64,000 nucleotides of DNA from JAAYUK01 sp964392915 (GTDB lineage Bacteria; Nitrospirota; Thermodesulfovibrionia; Thermodesulfovibrionales; Dissulfurispiraceae). Position numbers and translations under genes: made by a program. Location of the stretch: positions 1-64,000 of the forward strand of contig CAYMRS010000002.1 of the NCBI GenBank assembly GCA_964392915.1, written 5' to 3'. Under the pieces are notes generated by a model. It saw nothing but the letters and a program-made list of their open reading frames with translations. It searched no databases and was not told where the DNA came from. Shown here piece after piece: positions 9,504-18,658 of this stretch (its first letter is position 1; the number at the start of each line of letters is the position of its first letter).

Positions 9504-11471
9504 TCAGATCCAATAGGGGTCTACATCGGCAACAATGAGTATGCATCTTTCGCGCGCGAATATTTTCTGAACTGAACGTGCAAGTTCTCCCGAAGCTTTT
9601 CTGTCGGAGGCCTTTATCAGGAGCTGCCAGCATGTGCTGAATCCTTTCCGCTCGGATGACAGCTCAAGAGGCCCCAGAATTTCAGCAGTGCCCTTGCGCA
9701 GTTCTTTTAAAAGATCATCAAGCCGCTTCGTGATCTTCCCGTTCTCAACATAATGCACCGAAAGCCGCACGAGGCGGCAGAATGGAGGATAATTCAAGAG
9801 CCTGCGCTGCTCAAGTTCATGAGCAATAAATCCGTCGTAGTCGAGCCGCGCGATGCTTCTGACGAGGGGTTCGCGGCTGTTGCGGGTCTGAATAAAGAGC
9901 GTGCCGCCCGGCCTGAGACAATGAAGCACCCGCACGATATCCTGAAATGTCCGTTCGTGCGCCCGGAAGTCTGGCTGCGAAAGGGTGGCATCGATGGAGA
10001 GAACGAGGGCCGCGGAATACCGATGCTGAGACACCGACCGCAACGCATACTTTGTTCCTACGACAAGCGGAGCCAGCTCTGCAAACAATATATTTTCGCC
10101 GGAATCGCCCCCGTCTTTTTCTATGACAAGAACATCCTGTCCGATCAGGTTCGCTATCTCTTCACGAATGCGTTCGGTCCCGGCGCCAACCGCGTGCAGC
10201 GTCACGCCGGCGCATGAAGGGCATTGCTCCGGCACGTCACCTTTCACCATGCAAAGCCGGCAGTCGAGCCTGCCCGCCGTCTTATGGAAGACGAGCGGCT
10301 TTGAGCATATGCCGCACCTGATGAGGTCGCCGCAGTCCTGGCATTGCAGTAGTGAATATCCCTTTCTGTTGATGAGAAACAACACCTTTTCATTCATCTT
10401 TAGATAGCCGCGCACCGCATGGACGACTTCCTGAGCGAGGTATTTCTGCACATGCCCCTTGCGAGGCGGCGGTGGTACAATCCTGATTTCAGGGCGTCTT
10501 TCAGTGCCGCGCTTTGTTTTCTGATGGTTCAGCAACTGATACTTTCCTGTCGTGACATTGTACGCTGATTCGACGGATGGGCAGGAGGAGGCAAGAACAA
10601 CGCACGCCTTTTCGAGATAGGCGCGCATTACGGCAACGTCGCGGGCATGATAATGCAATCCTTCCTCCGCTTTATAGGAGGAATTGTGTTCATCAACCAC
10701 AACGATAAGAGAGGGAGAGGAAAGAGGCGCCAAAACAGCTGAACGGGTACCAAGAACAATGTCCGCTTCGCCTGAATGAATCCGATGTACCACGTGCGTC
10801 CTCTGGTTGGGAGACATCTTGCTGTGCAAGAGAACCAGTCGATCCGGCACAATCGACCGCAGGACAGTCGCATAGCGCTCAACGAAATGAAGTTCAGGAA
10901 CGAGGATCAGTATGCCGTCCGTCGAAACCCCACTTGTTCTCAGCAGTTCCTGAATGAATGCCTGCGGACCAAGTGCTATTGGCGCATGGTAGAGAAATGC
11001 CTGATAGGACTTGCTGCGCAGGCTGTCGCATATTCTCTGTATGCCGGCGAGTTCATCTGCACTGAGCAGCATCATCTCGTTCTCAATCGCATCCGGAACC
11101 GCTATGCGGGATCTACGCAGCGAGACGGCTTTGGCGACAGCATCTTCAAAGAAACAGCTTTTCAGCGCTAGTCCGGCCGGAACGAGATAGTAGTCCGCCA
11201 ACCATTGTATCAGCCGTATTCCTGCCGATGACCAGAACTGCCCGCCGACCGTTTCTATCTCTTTGAACCGTGATGCATCAGGGAGTACTCCGTGAACCCG
11301 TTCAGCGTCTTCGCGACTCTCATAGCGGGCCACCACAACGCCGGATGTCCGGCGTCGTCCCAATTCCGCCTGAACGATGCGGCCGATGAGGTCGGAGGGA
11401 GCGTCTTCGGGAACCCGGTATGTAAGTGGCGGTAGTTTCCGGGCAAATATTACATCAGCAAATTTAGGCAT
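9504..11471 (-). CDS. priA: PriA-like primosomal protein with degenerate helicase motifs
   Basis: Aligns by eye along its whole length with primosomal protein N' (PriA), the replication-restart factor that recognises stalled forks. The N-terminal 3'BD-like region, the IVLGTRSAVLAP block, the SSYKAEEGLHYHARDVAVMRA block and the C-terminal ADVDPYWI end are all recognisable. All eight zinc-binding cysteines are kept (CQDC, CGIC, CRLC, CPSC; about residues 375-425). The ATPase motifs are not: the Walker A GxTGSGKTE is replaced by YHAPIALGPQAF (about 160), DEEH by DEHN (about 258), and the motif VI GRAGR by IVRVLHC (about 509). I predict DNA binding and loader recruitment without helicase activity, as known for actinobacterial PriA. 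Start chosen at MPKFADVIF; in-frame ATGs at 11477 and 11483 are alternatives. Confidence 0.85.
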   Translation of the reverse strand: MPKFADVIFARKLPPLTYRVPEDAPSDLIGRIVQAELGRRRTSGVVVARYESREDAERVHGVLPDASRFKEIETVGGQFWSSAGIRLIQWLADYYLVPAGLALKSCFFEDAVAKAVSLRRSRIAVPDAIENEMMLLSADELAGIQRICDSLRSKSYQAFLYHAPIALGPQAFIQELLRTSGVSTDGILILVPELHFVERYATVLRSIVPDRLVLLHSKMSPNQRTHVVHRIHSGEADIVLGTRSAVLAPLSSPSLIVVVDEHNSSYKAEEGLHYHARDVAVMRAYLEKACVVLASSCPSVESAYNVTTGKYQLLNHQKTKRGTERRPEIRIVPPPPRKGHVQKYLAQEVVHAVRGYLKMNEKVLFLINRKGYSLLQCQDCGDLIRCGICSKPLVFHKTAGRLDCRLCMVKGDVPEQCPSCAGVTLHAVGAGTERIREEIANLIGQDVLVIEKDGGDSGENILFAELAPLVVGTKYALRSVSQHRYSAALVLSIDATLSQPDFRAHERTFQDIVRVLHCLRPGGTLFIQTRNSREPLVRSIARLDYDGFIAHELEQRRLLNYPPFCRLVRLSVHYVENGKITKRLDDLLKELRKGTAEILGPLELSSERKGFSTCWQLLIKASDRKASGELARSVQKIFARERCILIVADVDPYWI

Positions 11472-11522
11472 ATGCATAAGCATACTGGATTGGAAAATAA
11501 GGAAACAAGAGCGCTCGTTTCG

Positions 11523-11552
11523 TTGACAAGGTTTCGGATGAGCGGGTAAGAT
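11523..11552 (+). promoter_or_regulatory. Predicted clpC promoter
   Basis: A perfect -35 TTGACA (11523-11528), an 18-bp spacer and -10 TAAGAT (11547-11552), 41 bp upstream of the clpC start. It lies in the divergent region between the PriA-like gene and clpC. No CIRCE or CtsR-type operator was seen. Confidence 0.6.
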
Positions 11553-11592
11553 CAAATAGGGATAAGGGCATCAGGGGCTAAAGGAGCAGAAC

Positions 11593-14046
11593 ATGTTTGA
11601 AAAGTTTACCGAAAAAGGCAGAAAAATAATCATCTATGCCAAGGAAGAGGCCGAGAAGCGGAGCAATGACTATCTCGGTACTGAACACATTCTCCTCGCG
11701 ATCCTGAGGGAGGAAGACGGTATCCCTGTCACGATGCTGAAAAAGATGGGGCTGAGCATCGAAGAACTGCGTTATGAGATAGAGCGGAACCTGCCGGCAG
11801 GAACGAGTTTGCTGACGTTCGGGGATATCCCCTTTACTCCCCGCGCAAAAAAAGTGCTTGAACTGGCAATTGAAGAAGCGCGCCTGCTCGGACACCCGTA
11901 TATCGGCAGTGAGCATCTTCTGCTTGGAGCGATCCGCGAGGATGAGGGCGTCGGCGGAAAGACGCTGAGAACCCTTGGCGCAAATCTTCTGGGTGCACGT
12001 CAGCTGGCGATTAACCTTTCGATAAAGCCGCAGTTTCAGCAGGCACATACGCGTGAGCGCAGCAAAAAGTCGGCTACTCCGGCACTTGATGAGTTTGGCC
12101 GCGATCTTACGTTGCTTGCTGCGGAAGGCAAGCTTGATCCGGTTATCGGACGGGAAGACGCAATCGAACGGGTTATTCAGGTGCTCGGCAGACGTCTGAA
12201 GAATAACCCGGCCATTATAGGCGAGCCGGGCGTCGGCAAGACCGCTATTGTTGAAGGTCTTGCGCAGAAAATAGTCATGGGCGACGTTCCGGATATCCTC
12301 TCCGGCAAGCGCATCATCTCGCTCGACCTCGGTGCTCTTATTGCAGGAACCAAGTATCGCGGCCAGTTTGAGGAGCGGCTCAAGGCAGTTATGCGCGAGA
12401 TTCTGCAGTCGGAAAACGTTATTCTCTTTATTGATGAGTTCCATACGATCGTCGGCGCAGGCGCTGCCGAAGGCTCGGTTGATGCATCCAACATGCTGAA
12501 GCCGGCGCTTTCGCGCGGAGAGCTGCAGTGCATCGGCGCCACGACGCCGGATGAATATCGTAAGCATATTGAGAAAGACGGGGCGCTTGAGCGCCGCTTC
12601 CAGCCCATTCATGTGGAAGCCCCGAGCGTTGAAACGACAATCGACATCCTCAAGGGAATTCGTCAGAAGTATGAAAGCCATCACAAGGTGAAGATGAGCG
12701 ATGAAGCGCTTGTTGCGGCGGTCAAGCTTTCCGACCGGTATGTTGCGGATCGCTTTCTGCCTGACAAGGCTATCGACGTCATTGACGAAACCGGCTCGCG
12801 CATCAAGCTGAAGAAGTCGGTCATGCCGGAGGAGCTTCGCGACATGGAGACAGAGCTTATCCAGCTTGCCAAGGAAAAGACGCTCTATGTCCGGTTGCAC
12901 GACATCGAAAAGGCGCAGAATGTGCGCGCGCAGGAAGATAAACTTAAGAAACTGTATGAGGTTCAGTACCGCAAGTGGAAGGACTCGCAGACGCGGGATG
13001 TGCCCTTGGTCGGCGTAGAGGATGTCTCTTACACCGTAGCCAAAATGACCGGGATTCCGCTCTATAAGCTTGAGGAGACTGAGACCGAGAAATTGCTTCG
13101 CATGGAAGAACTTCTCCATATGCGCCTTATCGGTCAGGATGACGCTATCAAAAGCGTTGCCCGTGCCATCCGGCGTTCGCGCGCGGGACTGAAGAGCAAG
13201 AATCGTCCGGTCGGATCCTTCTTCTTCCTCGGGCCGACCGGTGTGGGCAAGACCGAGCTTGCCAAGGCGCTTGCCGGGTTCATGTTCAACGATGAGAGCT
13301 CGCTTATCAAGATTGACATGTCAGAGTATATGGAGCGGTTTGCGGTTTCCCGTCTCGCGGGCGCACCTCCGGGATATGTCGGGTATGAAGAGGGCGGGCA
13401 GTTGACCGAAAAGGTTCGCAAGAGGCCGTACTCGGTCATACTGTTTGACGAGATCGAAAAGGCGCATCCGGATGTATTCAATGTGCTGCTCCAGATTCTT
13501 GATGAGGGAGTGCTTTCAGACAGCTATGGCCGGAAAGTCGACTTCAAGAATACGATTATTATCATGACGTCGAACCTCGGTGCCCGGATAATCGAGAAGG
13601 CAACGCCGCTCGGGTTTGCCAAGGCATCTGATGCCGACACGTATGCAAAAATCAAAGAGAACGTCTTATCCGAGCTGAAGAAGACGTTTAACCCCGAGTT
13701 CCTGAATCGCGTTGATGAGACGGTCGTCTTTCATCCGCTTCAAAAGGAACATCTGCTCTCGATTGTTGATCTACTCCTGGCTGAGACAAACAGCAAACTT
13801 GCCGAGCATGCGCTCTCGATTGACGTTGAGCAGAGCGTCAAGGAGTGGCTGCTGACTAAATATTATCAGCCCGCCTACGGCGCGCGGCCGATGCGCCGGG
13901 CTATCGACAAGGAAATCGAAAACCCGCTTTCTGAAGAGCTGCTGAAGGGACAGTTCCGGAACACGCCGGTGATTAAGGTTGTTCTGGAGGATGAACGGAT
14001 TGTCTTCAGTGAAGCGAAGGATTCGGTACTTGCCTCGGTAAATTAG
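11593..14046 (+). CDS. clpC: ATP-dependent Clp protease ATP-binding subunit ClpC
   Basis: An 817-residue HSP100 unfoldase. It has two Clp N-terminal repeats (about 1-145), a first AAA+ domain with GEPGVGKT, a UVR-like middle motif (EKAQNVRAQEDKLKKLY, about 435-455), and a second AAA+ domain with GPTGVGKTE and a C-terminal D2-small domain. The middle region and total length indicate ClpC rather than ClpA or ClpB. It unfolds substrates for ClpP, which is not in this window. The start is supported by AAGGAG at 11581-11586. A strong hairpin follows the gene. Confidence 0.94.
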   Translation: MFEKFTEKGRKIIIYAKEEAEKRSNDYLGTEHILLAILREEDGIPVTMLKKMGLSIEELRYEIERNLPAGTSLLTFGDIPFTPRAKKVLELAIEEARLLGHPYIGSEHLLLGAIREDEGVGGKTLRTLGANLLGARQLAINLSIKPQFQQAHTRERSKKSATPALDEFGRDLTLLAAEGKLDPVIGREDAIERVIQVLGRRLKNNPAIIGEPGVGKTAIVEGLAQKIVMGDVPDILSGKRIISLDLGALIAGTKYRGQFEERLKAVMREILQSENVILFIDEFHTIVGAGAAEGSVDASNMLKPALSRGELQCIGATTPDEYRKHIEKDGALERRFQPIHVEAPSVETTIDILKGIRQKYESHHKVKMSDEALVAAVKLSDRYVADRFLPDKAIDVIDETGSRIKLKKSVMPEELRDMETELIQLAKEKTLYVRLHDIEKAQNVRAQEDKLKKLYEVQYRKWKDSQTRDVPLVGVEDVSYTVAKMTGIPLYKLEETETEKLLRMEELLHMRLIGQDDAIKSVARAIRRSRAGLKSKNRPVGSFFFLGPTGVGKTELAKALAGFMFNDESSLIKIDMSEYMERFAVSRLAGAPPGYVGYEEGGQLTEKVRKRPYSVILFDEIEKAHPDVFNVLLQILDEGVLSDSYGRKVDFKNTIIIMTSNLGARIIEKATPLGFAKASDADTYAKIKENVLSELKKTFNPEFLNRVDETVVFHPLQKEHLLSIVDLLLAETNSKLAEHALSIDVEQSVKEWLLTKYYQPAYGARPMRRAIDKEIENPLSEELLKGQFRNTPVIKVVLEDERIVFSEAKDSVLASVN

Positions 14047-14075
14047 CCTGCTGTTTTCGGCGTTGCAGTTCAGGT

Positions 14076-14106
14076 GATTGCATCCGGTTTTTTACCGGAT
14101 GCAATC
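14076..14106 (+). terminator. Perfect 13-bp hairpin after clpC
   Basis: GATTGCATCCGGT and its exact complement are separated by a T5 loop. There is no T tract after the stem, so it may act as an RNA 3'-end stabiliser or a weak terminator rather than a classical one. It lies between clpC and the thioredoxin-like gene. Confidence 0.5.
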
Positions 14107-14151
14107 ATATGTTTCTGCCCGGATTGATTCTGATACGAAAGGGTTGCTCCC

Positions 14152-14676
14152 ATGCAAAAAAAGGTTTTTATTCTGTTCGCACTGTTTATCTGTGGTGCAG
14201 CACTCGTTTTTACCATGACCGGTCCTGCCGATGTTCATCAACGCTCCGCCGCTGTGGGAAGCGCCGCGCCTGACTTTGAACTGCAGGATATGAGCGGCAA
14301 AATCTGGAAGCTGTCCGACCTGAAAGGCAAGGCAGTGCTGATACACTTCTGGGCAACGTGGTGCGCGACATGTGAAACTGAAAATCCGACCCTGCAGAGG
14401 CTATATGAGGCTGAACAGGGCAATCAGAAATTCGTTCTGCTGTCGATTCTCGTGCGTGATGATGCGGATCGCGCAAAAGCATATATGCGCGAAAAGAAGT
14501 TCACCTTCCCGGTGCTCGCCGATACAAAAGCGGTGAGCGCTCAGTTCGGTCTGCGCGGCGTGCCGGAAACCTTTCTGATTGATAAAAACGGCATCCTGCG
14601 CGATAAGGTCATCGGCCCGAATGTATGGGACACTGCTGAAGTCCGCGCGGCGCTCGCCAGGTTTGCGGCCAACTAA
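14152..14676 (+). CDS. TlpA/ResA-type membrane-anchored thioredoxin
   Basis: A 174-residue protein with an N-terminal hydrophobic signal or anchor (about 4-22) followed by a redoxin fold. The redox motif is WCATC in the setting HFWATWCATC (about residue 65-75), and the cis-proline loop GVPETFLIDKNG is present. Such proteins act in the periplasm as thiol-disulfide reductants, often for cytochrome c maturation, which would suit the multihaem cytochrome at 1-3 kb; that link is inference. A weak AAGGG ribosome binding site precedes the ATG. It lies 5 bp upstream of the DUF4416 gene. Confidence 0.85.
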   Translation: MQKKVFILFALFICGAALVFTMTGPADVHQRSAAVGSAAPDFELQDMSGKIWKLSDLKGKAVLIHFWATWCATCETENPTLQRLYEAEQGNQKFVLLSILVRDDADRAKAYMREKKFTFPVLADTKAVSAQFGLRGVPETFLIDKNGILRDKVIGPNVWDTAEVRAALARFAAN

Positions 14677-14681
14677 ACCCG

Positions 14682-15263
14682 ATGGGAACTCTGAAGACGC
14701 CGGACAAGGCGCTTTTTTTCATCAGCACGCTTTTTTCGGATACGGCGGTGTTCATTGCAGCATGCGATGAACTCGAAAGAGAGTTCGGGAACATTCTCAT
14801 GGAGTCGCCGATCTGGCCGTGGGACTATTCCGGGCACTATTCCGGTGAAATGGGCAGTGCGCTCTGCCGCCGATATCTTTTTTTCGCGGTTCCCATCGGA
14901 CAGGATGAAATTGCAACAGCAAAAATCAAGACGAATTCAATAGAGCAGCGCTTCGCGGAGAGCGGCCGGCGCCGCATAAACCTTGACCCCGGATATCTTA
15001 CGCTGGCAAAGGTGGTCCTCGCTTCGACCAAAGACTATTCGCATCGGCTTTATCTCGGCAATGGCATATTTGCGGAGCTGACCCTTATGTATCAGCAGGG
15101 CAGATTTGCCGGTACCATAAACACCTACAGGGACTATCTCGATGAGCGTACCCTTCGGGTGTTTTCTCTTGGGCGCAAGCTTTTTATACTGCTTTTTGAC
15201 AAGAACAGGAACAGCAGCGCTGCTTTACAATTAGACTCAGCCGAAGTACAATCAATGGAATGA
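14682..15263 (+). CDS. DUF4416 family protein
   Basis: A 193-residue protein matching the DUF4416 pattern. The landmarks are an N-terminal PDKALFFISTLFSD-like strand, a WPWDYSGHYSGEMG block, and the highly conserved RRRINLDPGYLTLAKVVLAS stretch, followed by HRLYLGNGIFAELTL. The function of the family is unknown. It is predicted soluble and cytoplasmic, with no signal peptide. It overlaps nadE by 4 bp (ATGA), and DUF4416 genes commonly sit in compact housekeeping operons like this one. Confidence 0.85.
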   Translation: MGTLKTPDKALFFISTLFSDTAVFIAACDELEREFGNILMESPIWPWDYSGHYSGEMGSALCRRYLFFAVPIGQDEIATAKIKTNSIEQRFAESGRRRINLDPGYLTLAKVVLASTKDYSHRLYLGNGIFAELTLMYQQGRFAGTINTYRDYLDERTLRVFSLGRKLFILLFDKNRNSSAALQLDSAEVQSME

Positions 15264-16981
15264 AACAGGCAAGAATCGCCCTTTGTCAGATGAATCCCAC
15301 GGTAGGAGATCTGGCCGGAAACACGAAAAAAATTCTGTCTTTTCTGAAAAACGCGGTAGCGTACCAGCCTGATTTTGTTGTCTTTCCTGAACTTGCCGTA
15401 ACGGGCTATCCACCGGAAGATCTTGTGCTGAAGCCGCAGTTCGTCGGGGACACAATCGATGCACTCAATCTCATTCGACGGCATGTCAGGGATCAGGTAG
15501 TCATTGTCGGATTCGTCGATGAAGCAATCGGTCTCTACAATGCCGCCGCCGTAATGCACAGGGGCAAGACACTCGACGTGTACCACAAGATTCATTTGCC
15601 GAATTATGGCGTGTTCGATGAAAACCGCTACTTTCAGCCCGGGCAGCGCTGCCCGGTCTATGACGTTGACGGCTTGGTCGTTGGCATCAACATCTGCGAA
15701 GACATCTGGAATCAAAATGGTCCGATTGCGGCACAATCGGCAGCGGGAGCGCATCTGATCCTCAACATCAACGCGTCGCCGTATCATGTGAACAAGCATC
15801 GCGCCCGGTTTGACATGCTCGCAGAACGCGCACGGGATAACAGGGTCGCCATTGCATACCTGAATATGGTTGGCGGGCAGGACGAACTTGTTTTTGACGG
15901 CCACAGCATGGTGCTGGACCATGAAGGGAATTTCATCGCCGCAGGCAAGCGTTTTGAGGAGGAATTGATCATCATCGATCTGACGTTCCCGGCCGGCCGG
16001 CGTCATCCTGCCGGGCTTCCGCCGGGCGCTCGCAAGAAAATGCCGGTCGAACGGATTGCGATTCCTCGTGTTATTCCTGCTGCGCGGAAACGTGGTTTAC
16101 CCTTCCGTTCATATTGCGAAGAGCCTCTGGTGGCCGAGGCGGAGGTATACAGGGCATTGGTCACCGGAACGCGCGATTACGTTCTGAAAAACGGCTTCAC
16201 TGATGTCTGCATCGGCCTCAGTGGGGGTATAGACTCTGCTATTGTGGCGGAGATCGCAGCAGATGCCATCGGAAAGGACCATGTGCACGGCGTTTTCATG
16301 CCTTCCCCGTTCACCTCAAAAGAGAGCAGGGAAGATGTAGACAAGCTTGTAAAAAATCTTGGTATCAGCCTTACCAATGTGACGATTACCCCTATTCTCA
16401 AAAGCTATCTCAAGGCTTTTCAGAGGCTTTTTGCCGGAAAGAAACCGGATACGACGGAAGAGAACATCCAGGCACGCATTCGCGGCAATATTCTGATGGC
16501 CATGTCCAACAAGTTCGGCTGGCTTGTGCTTACCACGGGGAATAAATCCGAAATGAGCGTCGGCTATGCGACGCTGTATGGCGATATGGCGGGAGGCTTT
16601 GCCGTCATCAAGGATGTTCCAAAGACTATGGTCTACGCGCTGGCTTTCTGGAGAAACACGCAAGCAGGCTTCAACCTCATTCCTGAGCGTATTCTGACAA
16701 AGGAGCCGACAGCCGAGTTGAAACCTAATCAGAAAGACACGGATTCACTTCCCCCGTATGAAATACTCGATCCCGTGCTGAAGCTCTATATTGAAGAAGA
16801 AAAGAGCTTTCCGGATCTGATCTCACCGGTATGCGACGCGCACTGCGCAAAGCGTATTGTGAAAATGGTTGATCTGAGCGAATACAAGCGTCGCCAATCG
16901 CCGCCGGGCATCAAGATTACCGAGCGCGCATTCGGCAAAGATCGCCGTTTCCCCATTACCAACCGGTACAGAAGCTATTGA
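15260..16981 (+). CDS. nadE: Glutamine-dependent NAD+ synthetase
   Basis: A 573-residue two-domain enzyme. The N-terminal carbon-nitrogen hydrolase (glutaminase) domain keeps the Glu-Lys-Cys triad in VVFPELAVTGYPPEDL, YHKIHLPNYGVFDE and GINICEDIW. The C-terminal ATP-pyrophosphatase domain has the P-loop SGGIDSAIVAEIAADAIG and the TTGNKSEMSVGYATLYGD block. It makes NAD+ from nicotinate adenine dinucleotide using glutamine nitrogen. It overlaps the DUF4416 gene by 4 bp. The start of nadA, from the same pathway, appears at the far end of the window. Confidence 0.95.
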   Translation: MKQARIALCQMNPTVGDLAGNTKKILSFLKNAVAYQPDFVVFPELAVTGYPPEDLVLKPQFVGDTIDALNLIRRHVRDQVVIVGFVDEAIGLYNAAAVMHRGKTLDVYHKIHLPNYGVFDENRYFQPGQRCPVYDVDGLVVGINICEDIWNQNGPIAAQSAAGAHLILNINASPYHVNKHRARFDMLAERARDNRVAIAYLNMVGGQDELVFDGHSMVLDHEGNFIAAGKRFEEELIIIDLTFPAGRRHPAGLPPGARKKMPVERIAIPRVIPAARKRGLPFRSYCEEPLVAEAEVYRALVTGTRDYVLKNGFTDVCIGLSGGIDSAIVAEIAADAIGKDHVHGVFMPSPFTSKESREDVDKLVKNLGISLTNVTITPILKSYLKAFQRLFAGKKPDTTEENIQARIRGNILMAMSNKFGWLVLTTGNKSEMSVGYATLYGDMAGGFAVIKDVPKTMVYALAFWRNTQAGFNLIPERILTKEPTAELKPNQKDTDSLPPYEILDPVLKLYIEEEKSFPDLISPVCDAHCAKRIVKMVDLSEYKRRQSPPGIKITERAFGKDRRFPITNRYRSY

Positions 16982-17010
16982 CGCACAACTTATCGAGCTT
17001 GGAGGGTATT

Positions 17011-17289
17011 ATGAAAAAAACAGTTCTTTTCCCGTGGCTTGTGCTCGCACTCGTTACGCTTTCATTCATATTCAGCCTACAGGCTTTTGCCGCTGATGCC
17101 AAGTCTGGGCAGCCTGCTTTGCAGGTGACAAAACAGCCTGATATTCAAGCGGTAAAGCCCAAGAGACCGGCAAAAGTCAGACTTCACCGGAATGCGAAAA
17201 ATGAATATACGTGGGATATTACCGCCGACAGCGCTGATGAAGTTGTTCGTACAGATGCCCGGTTGAGGAAACTTCTGAAAATCGAGTAA
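17011..17289 (+). CDS. Small exported basic protein, unknown function
   Basis: A 92-residue protein with a clear Sec signal peptide (MKKTVLFPWLVLAL ... LQAFA, predicted cleavage after AFA). The mature part is short, Lys/Arg-rich (KPKRPAKVRLHRNAKNEYTW) and contains no cysteine. I do not recognise a family. The start is fixed by GGAGGG at 17001-17006. It lies 29 bp after nadE and 56 bp before the ferritin-like gene, so it is probably co-transcribed with both. Confidence 0.7.
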   Translation: MKKTVLFPWLVLALVTLSFIFSLQAFAADAKSGQPALQVTKQPDIQAVKPKRPAKVRLHRNAKNEYTWDITADSADEVVRTDARLRKLLKIE

Positions 17290-17345
17290 TCTAAAGCTGT
17301 ATGCGGAATTTATATACTTACGCTATGCACGAGGAGGAGACAACC

Positions 17346-17819
17346 ATGGAGAAGTTTTCAATTCATGAAGTACTTGAGCAGGCAGTGCAGACCGAGCGGG
17401 TGGGTTATCAGTTTTATACGGAAATGGCGGAGAAGTTCAAGGACAACGGCGATCTGGTTTCTCTTTTCAAAACGCTTGCAGCCGGGGAATTGAAGCATGA
17501 GAGAGCATATGCCGGTCTCAAGGAGCTCATCGGTGAGGCTGATGCTGAAATCGAAGGCTTCGAGGAGGTGTCTCTCTACATGCGTGCTATCGTGGAATCC
17601 GAGTTCTTTCTCGGCAAAAACAAGGCGCTCCCGTCGATGGACCACATCAAGACCACGAAGGAAGCAGCGCTGTTTGCCCTGAATTTCGAAAAAGAGACGA
17701 TTCTGTATTTCCTTGGTATTCGCGATGTCGTGTCAGAAAAAGGATTGCTTGACCAAATTATTCGTGAAGAACAGCGCCATGTTCTCTGGCTCGACAATCT
17801 GAGCAAGAAGCTCAACTAG
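17346..17819 (+). CDS. Ferritin-like/rubrerythrin-type di-iron protein
   Basis: A 157-residue four-helix protein. Glu and ExxH residues occur at the spacing expected of a ferritin-like di-iron site: QTERVGYQFYTEM, GELKHERAY, NFEKETILYF and EEQRHVLWL. No rubredoxin-type CXXC domain is present, so it is an erythrin-only protein rather than a classical rubrerythrin. Peroxide detoxification or iron handling is likely from the family. The start at 17346 follows AGGAGG at 17332-17337. An upstream ATG at 17325 is in frame but overlaps that ribosome binding site. Confidence 0.82.
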   Translation: MEKFSIHEVLEQAVQTERVGYQFYTEMAEKFKDNGDLVSLFKTLAAGELKHERAYAGLKELIGEADAEIEGFEEVSLYMRAIVESEFFLGKNKALPSMDHIKTTKEAALFALNFEKETILYFLGIRDVVSEKGLLDQIIREEQRHVLWLDNLSKKLN

Positions 17820-17826
17820 TTTGCTG

Positions 17827-18645
17827 ATGCCGCGCGGCAGGCTCTACATCGTCGCAACGCCTATCGGGAATCTTGAAGATATTACCTATCGGGCAGTAAA
17901 GACACTGAAGGCGGTAGACGCGATTGCCGCAGAGGATACGCGACATTCTCTGAAACTGCTGAGCGCTCTCGGCATTCAGAAACCGCTTATCAGTTATTGG
18001 TCAGAAAACGAAAAAGCGCGCAGTGAGGAAGTCATAAACTCGCTGCGCGCAGGTTTTTCCATCGCACTCATCTCCGATGCGGGAACCCCCGGCATTTCCG
18101 ACCCAGGTTCCGTGCTCATCAAAAAAGCGATCGAAGAAGGCATCGAGATCATTCCCATACCGGGCCCCTCAGCAGCCATCGCCGCGCTCTCGGTCTCAGG
18201 ACTTCCGACCGAAGAGTTCACGTTCATTGGTTTTTTGCCGTCGAAAAGCGGCCAGCGTCTTAGGCGACTTGAGCAACTCGCGCTTGAAGATCGAACCCTT
18301 GTTTTCTACGAAGCACCGCATCGGATATTCGAGATGGTTGAGGACCTGCTTGCGGTCTTTGGTGACCGTCAGGCGCTTGTAATGCGTGAGATATCAAAGC
18401 TCCACGAGCAGACGTTTCGCGGGCAGTTGTCCGGGATTCTGTCAGAACTTGCCGTCAGTACAATTGCCGGAGAGTACGTCGTTGCCGTCGCCGGGATGAT
18501 AAAAGAGGCTGTTTCGGCAGAGGTTGCTCTGCTTGAAATCCGCGCGCTTATGAAGAAAGGGGTTGGCCGGAAAGAAGCGGTGAAGCGGGTTGCGGACAGT
18601 TACGGATTGAGCAAAAAAGAACTCTACGATAAGAGTCTTGGATAA
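17827..18645 (+). CDS. rsmI: 16S rRNA (cytidine(1402)-2'-O)-methyltransferase
   Basis: A SAM-dependent tetrapyrrole-methylase-fold enzyme of about 272 residues. Family signatures are LYIVATPIGNLEDITYRA, AEDTRHS, SDAGTPGISDPG and PGPSAAIAALS. It methylates C1402 in the ribosomal P site. The ATG at 17827 is used; TTG at 17821 is in frame and equally possible, since neither has a good ribosome binding site. It converges on the GH57 gene, with 13 bp between the two stops and only a 5-bp hairpin there. Confidence 0.93.
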   Translation: MPRGRLYIVATPIGNLEDITYRAVKTLKAVDAIAAEDTRHSLKLLSALGIQKPLISYWSENEKARSEEVINSLRAGFSIALISDAGTPGISDPGSVLIKKAIEEGIEIIPIPGPSAAIAALSVSGLPTEEFTFIGFLPSKSGQRLRRLEQLALEDRTLVFYEAPHRIFEMVEDLLAVFGDRQALVMREISKLHEQTFRGQLSGILSELAVSTIAGEYVVAVAGMIKEAVSAEVALLEIRALMKKGVGRKEAVKRVADSYGLSKKELYDKSLG

Positions 18646-18658
18646 CCGCGGGGTTACT

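Noticed and set aside
11578..13119. A 513-codon open frame on the minus strand
   Set aside because: Lies entirely antisense to clpC; no recognisable protein features.
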